The translations under genes were made by a program, and so were the position numbers. Of a stretch of 64,000 bases of DNA, positions 55,496 to 64,000 are shown piece after piece. Where the stretch lies: assembly GCA_947179155.2 (NCBI GenBank), contig OX359274.1, positions 45,255,564 to 45,319,563 of the forward strand, read 5' to 3'. Source of the stretch: Hedera helix (lineage: Eukaryota; Streptophyta; Magnoliopsida; Apiales; Araliaceae). The notes under the pieces are model-generated. The model had not been told where the DNA came from. It did no database searches and saw only the letters and a program-made list of their open reading frames with translations. Numbering within the stretch: the first letter of the stretch is position 1; every line of letters starts with the position of its first letter.

Positions 55496-58400
55496 ATGCG
55501 GACTATCCTAATCATCTTTTGCTTTCTCTCTCAACTTTCTCACTCCGCCTACTCTATCTCCCTCCTCGATGACGCCACCACCATGAATGTAAATGCTTCA
55601 AACTCTTCGCTTTCGAGATCTGCCGAGGACGATAGCTTCGCTGGCATGATCGATCGAGCGCTCGAAAAGGAGTTTCAGGAGAATGACGAACAGTCCGACG
55701 GTTAGTTAGATCTAAGTCCCCAGCTATTTGTGTTTTATATCTGTTGCGTTTCTAGTTAGGATTTGTTTGGCGTGTTTTTATAGCCTAGTGTGTGAGATTT
55801 CAGGAATTTTTTGAATCAGCGAGCTTGAGCTGAAACAGATGCCTGTAGGCATTGGATATGAATTACTGAGGAATTACGTTTCTGCTTTAATTTTGGCAAA
55901 ATATTATCTTGTTTTGGTAAATTATATTGGAGTATTTCATTTTCTGGCCGTGTCTTTATATGTTCTCACTTCCAGAGGTACAGAGAGACAGTGAGCGTTT
56001 ATTTGTAATTTTAATTCTATTCCTGTTTTAGTTTTACGTATTGGCTTGTCATATGCTATTAAAAACATTTTTTGGATTTCTTTTCTGCATTTGATAGATG
56101 GAAAGTTTGGAGTACTATTGTGAATTAGGAAATTTCCAATGAAAATTTAGTATTTCTGCAATTTACACTCAAAGAAGAAAGTCTAGATGATACACGTTGG
56201 AGCTGACTTTTATTTGCATCTCTCTCTTTTCCAGCTAGTGATCCTGGCAGCTTCAACAACAGCGTGGCTGAACAGCAGGTTGGTACTTCAAACTGTCATC
56301 TGCCTACTTCTTGGATAACGTGTTTAGTTTTTATTTCCTTATAGGCCTGCAATTAGTTGTTATGTTTATTCTCGGGACTTCAAATATTGAACCAAACTGA
56401 GATGCCCAGGTTTCTTAAGGATATGCCATAGCTAGTTAGTCATTAAAGAATTTGTTGAAGATATTGGTATGTAATTTTTCTTACTACGCTCCTATAGGCA
56501 GAAAGAAACTTTAATTGATTTAATTGTCTCTAACAGTCTAACTCTTACTATCTTACCATAATTATTACTCCAATACTCCCAGTTAAAGAGAAAATGAAGC
56601 AACTAGAAGGGGACTCTTGCATTGTTTTATGGCTCAAGTCTTTTGGATATATAAGGTAGTGGTTAATGTTTTTTAATTATTTTCGACCATTTTATAACTT
56701 TTAATTATCCCCATTTCTAGTATTGAAAGTATCCCATTCCCAATCTTACTTACTTTAAACCTTGAGAGGTTCATATTACAATGTACCACACTTGATATGT
56801 CTTAAGAATTGGCCTCATTATTTCTAAAATTTTGGGCCTGCCTATTGGGCTATAACTTATGAACCATAATCCACATAATCTATGTGAGAATGTTAAGTTC
56901 CTTTGACTTGCGGCATGCATCATCTATGCAAGAATTAAGGTTCTAAAACCCACTCCTGCTAACAAATACCCAAAAAGTAAGGTGTGAATGCCAACCCCGT
57001 TATTGAGGACTCGCTTCAAATGAGGTGACACTAGACTAAGGAGGTAGTTTTCATCTTCTTTTTATTTTCTTCTTCTTACCATGGTGGTACTATAGGTTGA
57101 TTTTGAAAACTTGAGGAGCTTATATCCTTTATTTTTAATAATAGATTATTACTTTTGCTGCTTATACCTGCTCTACTATTTTTGTTGAGTATTCTTTTCC
57201 TGATGTTCTGATTTAATCAGGCAGTTTTGGAAACTGTTGCTAGAGTTAGTTTGAAGAAGAATGACACCAAGGAGGAGAAGTATGTGTTACTATGCTTATA
57301 ACTTGTTAAAATTTATTCACTATAGCTATTCAATATTAAGGAGAAGAAAATTTTACTCACATAGGAATCTCAAACTTTAGACTGCTGATATCATTGTGAG
57401 TCTTATCTTAGGTCATTTCAGCTTCATGATGTTTTCAATTTAGATAATGAGAACCGAGCGGAAGATATGCCAAAGCTGATTGATCGGAAGGTATGTTAGG
57501 TCATTTCAGTTATACTTCTCAATAAAAACTTACCCTTTTTTTTTTTGCATTGTAGATTTGGTGTTTCGTCTGGTTATAAATTTATTACAATAGTGGTCAT
57601 ATATTTACGGTTTACATTAGCCATGTTCAAAATTCTTCATATTTTGATCCCACTTTCGGAAACTTTCTCTCAGGACAATGTCTTTATTATGTCTAATCCC
57701 AAGTCAAAGTATCCTGTCCTACAGCTAGACTTAAGGTTTGGTTTTCCTTTTCTACTTAGGTATATGACTATCAGTAAGTTGCTGACTCATGCAAATGGTC
57801 ATTGCTTATGTCTGCAGATTGATATCAGATCTGGTAGTGGTCATTGTCTCTGCAACTTTTGGTGGCATTGCCTTTGCTTGTGCTGGACAACCGGTCTGAC
57901 CATGGTTTCTTAATTTTGTTTTCTTATTCTTTTCTGAATGTTTATGATATGTCCTTAGTATCAATGTTTATGCTTTAAGACTCGAATCTTTTGATTGTTC
58001 TAGTTATTACCATCTCATATCTGGATGGAGTGTCTTCAATGAATTGGAATTCTTGCAGGTTATTACTGGATATCTACTAGCGGGATCTATTATTGGACCA
58101 GGCGGTCTTAGTTTTGTCAGCGAAATGGTGCAAGTATGTTCCCTTAATCTCTATCAAGTATCAAGGCCAATTGCTGATATTTTTTATACTATTTCTCTAC
58201 TATATGCTTTTTTGTACTGAACTATGAGATTTCATTATCTTCCTGTTGGTGTTCTGAATCCACTACACTATGTTTCTCGAACCTTTTGAAGGATTTTTTG
58301 GCCTTGAAGTGCTGATTGTGTATATATAAATTTATGTCATTGGGGTTTACAGAAATTAGAAATGTGTATACATAAACTTGTAGCTATGAAAGGGTCCGAA

Positions 58401-61400
58401 CCCTAGTTTTGTATGTCATTAGCTACCATCAAGGTTTTCACTACTTTTAAGTGAAGCAGAAATGCCTTTTCTGTGAGCAAAGCCGTTAAGAGTATTGGGG
58501 AAGAGATAGTAAAACAACTCACTGCATTATGCTCAGTTGTAATGATCTGATAGTTAAGTTGTTTATCTATTTTTATTTTATGTATAATGTCATTAAATCT
58601 TATCTAACATCACTTAAGTTGTAATTTCAATTTGTATTTCTATTTTTTCATATATCTCCTCGCAGGTTGAGACAGTAGCTCAGTTTGGTGTTATTTTTCT
58701 TCTTTTTGCTCTAGGGCTGGATTTCTCTGCAAAAAAAGTAGGTTGTTCTATCTTCTCCTTCCCTCTGCCCAAGTTTAGAAAATTTTCAACTCATTTCAAA
58801 TACAGTGATATGATTATATTTGTTGTGTGTGCAGATTCGTGTTGTCCGAGCTGTTGCTGTTTTAGGAGGCCTCTTCCAAATATTTCTGTTTATGTGCTTG
58901 TGTGGAATAACAGCCTCGGTGTGTAGCAATTTTTTTTTTTTTTTTTTATCATTTTCTAAAATACATTTTATCATTGCACTTCTTGTAAAACTAGAAGCAG
59001 AACTTCTTTTCATATAAATTTAGTTGCTAGAAACACCTAAGGCAACTGGAACAGTATATGACATTGTTTGTTTTATCACAGTTGGCGACCTTCTGATTTA
59101 TAGGGATAACATTTTACTGCTTTTCCTATTGTTTAAACAAAAGGAAAATCAAAAGAATAACAACATTGATATTTAATTGTTCTTTTAATCCCTTCTGTTT
59201 ATTTTTCCTTGAACTCTAATGAGCAGTTGCATGCTTTTTGCAGTTATCTGGAGGGCAAGTGTCTGAGGGAATATTTGTTGGTGCTTTCCTGTCTATGTCA
59301 TCAACAGCAGTGGTAGCTCTCTTTCCGTAGACTTAAAATTAATGTATTTGCTGACTTTAATTTTGGCAGTTAAAATTATTGCGTCATTGCTGACTACACA
59401 TCATTTTTCTTGTTGAATTTGGTCCAGGGTAAGATGAGAGATTCTACTTTAAGATTTAATAATCTCTGATTATCCTTATTTTAAATTACTAAATACTGTT
59501 TAGTAGTTTCATTGAGCACTCTGCCACTTCTAATAAGTAATAACCTGATAACTTTTCTTCTCAATAGACAATAGTGGAAGTCTGGATCATAGAAAGCCTA
59601 AATTTCATTTCTTCAAATTAAAAACCTTTCTACAGATGAGAGTAGGGAAAATGGCACAACAGCTGTAGAGTATCCTATTGTCAAAAAACTTCAATGCTAA
59701 ATATTAATGCTATTTCAAGGTCCCGAGTTGAGTATCATTGAAAGAAGTGTAAGAGTTTTTATTAGAAGTACACTTCAAACCTGCTGGTGTAATTACTTCT
59801 TTTCTTAAAATTACCCTACCACAAACTTCTCAATAACCTTAATAAAACGAATAGAACTTGTGGCCAAACACCATTCAACCATAAGAAAAGCATCATCAGG
59901 GATCTAAGTTTACAAACTGCATCTTCCTTTTGCACAAAACATATCTGATTTCTCTCCCTCCATAAATCCATATGGAGCACATAATGCAGTGAGACACCAT
60001 CTCCTACCTCCTCCTTAAATGCCTCCACTCTAAATCCATGAAATTCCAAAAAGCGACGACTAGTATTTCCATAGTTTACTCACCAAAGAACACTAAATAA
60101 GCAAAGGATCAAAGTTATCTCCTGCCACCCTAACAAAATCTACCCTCTCTTGGTCTCTTTTGCCAGTTGTCAGCAGTAAGAATAGCACCCTGTGATACAA
60201 TCCACCCAAAAAATGCTGTCTTAACTGGGGCCAAAGATTTCCAAATTACATTGCATAGAAAACCATTCTACTGGATGCCTGATAAAATCCCAGAGAAGTT
60301 TTTGACTACTACTTTCATTTCCTTCACATTTCATTGCCCCCCCTGTCCTTGATGCAATTGCACTCCATAAAGCAAGTCTAAATAGGAAACCGCTGCCCAC
60401 TGCCTCCAACTCCCAATTTAAAAATGGTTCCTACATCCTGGGTTCTAAACCTGATATCCGCCAACTACAGATCCCACATCTGCCACGCTGCACACTCTGT
60501 CGACAGATATTTGAATTATGCCTGAAAAGTGCTCACATAAAGGCCTCTCACTGAACTAACGATCCCAAATTAGCCCCATTCCTTGCTAACAAACAAACAT
60601 GCTTTCCAAATTCCTTTCCACCACTAGCAATGGATTTCTTGAGGCCCAACCCATGACTCAAGGCAATCTCGAGTCTCTCGTCTTCCAACCAAACTTATTT
60701 TCCCCAAAACGACCCACTACTAATCTCGTCCACAAACTCCCTTGCTCCCCCATAAATCTCCATAATCACTTCTCAGCACTTATTTGAACAAGCAGAGATC
60801 TCTGATCCCCAAACCATGAATCACCAAAGGACTGTGCACCTCATTTCAATTTACCAAGTGATATTTAAATTCTCCCTCCAGTCCCCCTCCATGATTTTGG
60901 GGTTTAATGCCTTCACTATATGGTTGAAAAACCTGTCAAACTGGTGATATCATGTTTTGTTTAGGTAATAGGAGTAATGCCCGAACAAGGGGAAAAAATG
61001 TAAGAGTGAAGAAAAATAAAATTAGATGTTTAGGCCCAGGAGAGTGGTAATCTAGAAATTCAGAATGTGTGGATTATGTTCTTTACCGATTTCAACGTTC
61101 TCTATCAGAATATGCTCTTCAAGAAATTTATAACTTCTATCGCATTATTATGAATTCTGAAGCAGTTTTTTGGTTGATCCCAGGTTTTGAAGTTTTTGAT
61201 GGAAAGGAATAGCATTAGTACTCTTTACGGGCAGGTCACTATTGGTACACTTATTCTGCAGGTATATATCTTTTCTCTACTTATCTTTATCTTTTTTACG
61301 GATATCCATGTCTCCAATATTCAAGTAATAGTATAGTATCGATATCTTGTGTAAGCTACTTCTCTTGCTTTACTTTCGCTAAAGCTTTATGCTCCCCAGT

Positions 61401-63410
61401 TTGAGCTATCTTTGCCTGCCAGGATTGTGCTGTGGGTTTACTGTTTGCATTGCTTCCGATTCTGGGTGGCTCCTCTGGTATTCTTCAAGGAATGATGTCT
61501 ATGGCAAAATCGTAAGTAAAGATACACCTGAAGAACTGTGATTCATAAGTGAAATATAAACTTTATATTACTCTTTTCCACAAAAAGTCCCATTTGTAGA
61601 ATTGATATATTTTTCGTCCATGTTTACCCATAAAAATAATAAATTGTTAGTTTAGTAATGGTGGCTTTATAATGTAATTAGGATGATAAGCTTGAGGATA
61701 TTTTGTCATTTTATACTACTGTCAATAAAAAGAGAACTCTTTTGTGGAACAATTTTTTTTTTGACAAATGGGACACTTTGTGGAACACAGGGAGTATAAC
61801 AACCCTTACATTTCAAATTAAATTTGTTCTAGGCTAGTAGCATTGGAACATTTATCAGATTTATGATTTAATGAGAATATAACTATATGTACTGGTATGT
61901 AAAACATAATTCATCTCAGAGTTACCAGATACTTTCATTGACTTAGTGAATGTATTGATACTTGTGTACCAAAACATGATATTCTTACTTACCAATACTC
62001 TAAATTTTAGCTTACCAAAAAATTTCTTTATTGTTATACCTATAATTGCACAAATATAAATGTTATAACTTAGTAATGTATGCTCAAACATTACGTTTGT
62101 ACAGAAACATTTACAAAACAATCAACTTGTTGATTCTACTAAAAATCTTGTATAAAACTTGGGTTTATTACGTTTACATTCTAAGAGAATTCTCAACTAT
62201 AAAAACTTATATAAAGATACCCTAGTGTACTGCGTTTTTGCTATGTAGCGAACCGCATTCCCGTATTCGTACCGCGTACCGGAACGAACCACGTTTCAGG
62301 TAACACTGATTCATCTTTTGTTCGTGAAACTATCCTCATATCAGCAAATGTTTATCAGTTCTAAATGGCTAGTGCTTTGATTGTATGGATGTGATCTTGC
62401 AACAATCTATCAGCTTGTGTCTACAAACTTGTGGGGTGCATCCACATTCAACGGACTGAGTTGTCTACTTGTATTTTTACTTTGCCTGATATGCCTTATA
62501 GCCCATGTCTCAAAGTATACAAATTATTAGTGTTATTCAAATGTGTTCCATAGTGAAAGCTAAATGAATTGAGTTTAGACTTTGGATTCTTTGTTGAAGT
62601 TGCATAATTGATAATTCAAGGTCTCATCCTTCCCCATTTTTGGAGCTGCAGAAATAGAACACGTTTTTTGGAAATCGTTACATACAGACTAACGATTGTA
62701 TTTTTTTTTTTTAAAATAATAATTTATTTGACTAAAATGCACATTTTTGGTTCTTGCTGATTGTGTGCTGTGTTTCGCATCTAACTTCCTTTTCCAGGTT
62801 GGTGATTTTGATTACATTTTTGGCCATTTTGTCAATATTATGCCGCACGTTTGTACCTTGGTTTCTTAAGCTGATGATAAGTCTATCCTCACAGGTAATT
62901 CTTAATCAAGTGACATATTCACGTTAATCTTTTAAGTGCTGTCTTTTATGTTTTGATGTGGTATTTACGAAATTTGTGCAGACCAATGAACTTTATCAAT
63001 TGGCAGCTGTGGCTTTCTGCTTGTTAGTTGCTTGGGTATGCTTCATTTCTCAATTATTAGGTAGCATAATGTGTTGCATACTTACATCTAGCTGGTATAC
63101 TCTTTTTGATTTTGTCACAATAAATAACAGATTCGTCATCAATAAATTGATAAAATTTTATGGTTTTTACTAATTTCATCCTAGTGGGCCTTGACGACTA
63201 TTAGAAAAAAAAGATGTATCTTGTTGGACTCTTTGTTAACAATTTATTTATTAACCTCCTAAACGTACAGTTGTACATTTGTTAGTGTATAATTTTGGTT
63301 TTGTTGTCTTACAGTGTAGTGATAGGTTGGGCCTGAGCCTTGAACTGGGTTCCTTTGCTGCTGGAGTGATGATATCAACAACAGATCTTGCTCAACATAC
63401 GCTTGAACAG
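55496..63410 (+). CDS. KEA4: K+ efflux antiporter (KEA4/5/6 type), partial, first 413 codons
   Basis: Fifteen exons join in phase: 55496-55700, 56235-56278, 57221-57279, 57412-57490, 57674-57735, 57818-57893, 58059-58133, 58666-58737, 58835-58918, 59244-59312, 61184-61261, 61423-61511, 62798-62894, 62982-63035 and 63315-63410. The rest lies beyond the window. The product starts with a signal peptide (MRTILIIFCFLSQLSHSAYS), then an acidic luminal stretch, then CPA2-type transporter helices: LISDLVVVIVSATFGGIAF, PVITGYLLAGSIIGPGGLSF, AQFGVIFLLFALGLDFS, FVGAFLSMSSTAVV, GTLILQDCAVGLLFALLPIL (QD motif) and LELGSFAAGVMISTTDLAQ. This family exchanges K+ for H+ in Golgi/trans-Golgi/prevacuolar membranes. 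Which of KEA4, 5 or 6 it matches cannot be settled here; the syntenic Arabidopsis gene is KEA4 (AT2G19600, from memory). Intron 10 (1.87 kb) contains a likely LINE relic, intron 12 a MITE. Confidence 0.92.
59800..60960 (-). mobile_element. Probable LINE-type retroelement remnant in KEA intron 10
   Basis: On the minus strand, broken frames include YVLHMDLWRERNQICFVQKE (60049-59816 frame) followed by LRSLMMLFLWLNGVWP. This resembles the tail of plant LINE reverse-transcriptase ORFs (LW-x-ERN-x-x-x-F then L...W). Further upstream (60409-60221) is another short open frame. Many stops are present. The class is inferred from this one motif. Confidence 0.35.
61571..61794. mobile_element. Stowaway MITE in KEA intron 12
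   Basis: The left end CTCTTTTCCACAAAAAGTCC and then CATTTGT is matched at the right by ACAAATGGGACACTTTGTGG and then AACACAGGGAG. TA lies on both sides (61569-61570, 61795-61796). The CTCCCT-type end and TA duplication fit Stowaway (Tc1/mariner) MITEs. Confidence 0.7.
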
Positions 63411-64000
63411 GTAAGCTTTCTAGATGTTTCTCTGTAATCAGATGCATGTTCTCATACCTGCAGATATAATTAGGTCTTTGCTATTTGTTTACATGTAGTC
63501 TTTTTAATCTCATATATATAGATTTAGGCTGAGAGTAGTGCCTGATCCATTGTGTTTGGGTGAGTTTGCTGGCTCTCACTTTTAGGTCTTTACTGTGCAT
63601 ATCTGACCATTGGTTTTTCTTCCCATTTAAACTTCTCTCCTTCCCTCTATATTTACTTTCCTTCAATATAATTTCGATCATCGAGGGAAAAGAAAAAGAA
63701 GTGCAACTATTTCCCTACAAATAAACATGATGGATAAAATCAGAGCGCGTAGGAGCAACTAAAGGGTCACATATACCACCTATCAATCCTAATCCTATAT
63801 AGAAACTCTATATCCAGGGCAACCATAAAGTAGCTATATCATGCCTTCAAGGCAAACTCATCAAGACATCTACAAAAGAAACTAAAGAACCTGAGAAAAT
63901 CTCATTGTGACAAAAGAAAAAGTAAGCTTAAGAACAAAGACAAAATTTGGATCATCGACCTTCTCTGTAGTTTTTCCCCTAAACTTTGGTTACAAAGTTT
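63411..64000 (+). other. KEA intron 15, continuing past the window
   Basis: It follows the donor CAG|gtaagc after the last visible KEA exon. No further exon was found before the window ends. Confidence 0.6.

Noticed and set aside
1..64000. tRNA, rRNA or known miRNA genes
   Set aside because: None was recognised by eye; only tRNA-like SINE heads and the methionine-type primer site were seen. A tRNAscan or small-RNA mapping would be decisive.

Overview
This is a stretch of plant (eudicot) nuclear DNA. The evidence is AT-rich intergenic sequence, intron-dense genes with GT-AG junctions, plant-specific protein families, and many plant-type transposable elements. Exon boundaries were inferred by joining reading frames across splice consensus sites and checking phase; no transcripts were available. 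The species cannot be named from the sequence.

Layout, left to right. A small two-exon gene for a one-pass membrane protein (2044-3784, +) is followed by a decayed copy of a plant gene family whose proteins start MPGTIQ (5282-8399, +), with an in-frame stop and a ruined second exon. Then come a 12-exon GRWD1/HTD1-type WD40 gene (10179-15306, +), a 12-exon EER5/Thp1-type PCI-domain gene (16294-21815, -), an intronless ectonucleotide pyrophosphatase/phosphodiesterase (24201-25850, +) and an intronless cytidine deaminase (27814-28719, -). A 12.1 kb LTR retrotransposon fills 30536-42677. After it lie an 8-exon organelle-type methyltransferase gene (45399-49802, +), a tetraspanin gene broken by several frameshifts (50838-52220, -) and the first 15 exons of a KEA4/5/6-type K+ efflux antiporter (55496-63410, +, continuing beyond the window).

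The order GRWD1, EER5, cytidine deaminase, tetraspanin, KEA matches my recollection of Arabidopsis chromosome 2 from AT2G19540 to AT2G19600. The window therefore looks like an old conserved block, expanded by transposons and by insertion or retention of the NPP and methyltransferase genes. The genes are housekeeping functions (ribosome assembly, mRNA export, pyrimidine salvage, ion exchange) with no sign of forming one pathway.

The most unusual object is the retrotransposon. It has a perfect 5-bp target duplication (ATTGT), 2.27-kb LTRs that look identical except for a few bases at their 3' ends, a Tat/Ogre-like primer site, and a gag ORF with a duplicated zinc-knuckle module, but no pol. Its 3' region carries a 34-bp satellite organised as a 136-bp higher-order repeat. 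Each LTR carries a 27-bp perfect-arm hairpin built from nested 18-bp palindromes. Elsewhere there are three Mutator-type MITEs with 9-bp target duplications, a miniature LTR element inside a methyltransferase intron, several CTCCCTC-type MITEs, and hairpin elements sharing CGACGG/CCGTCG cores.
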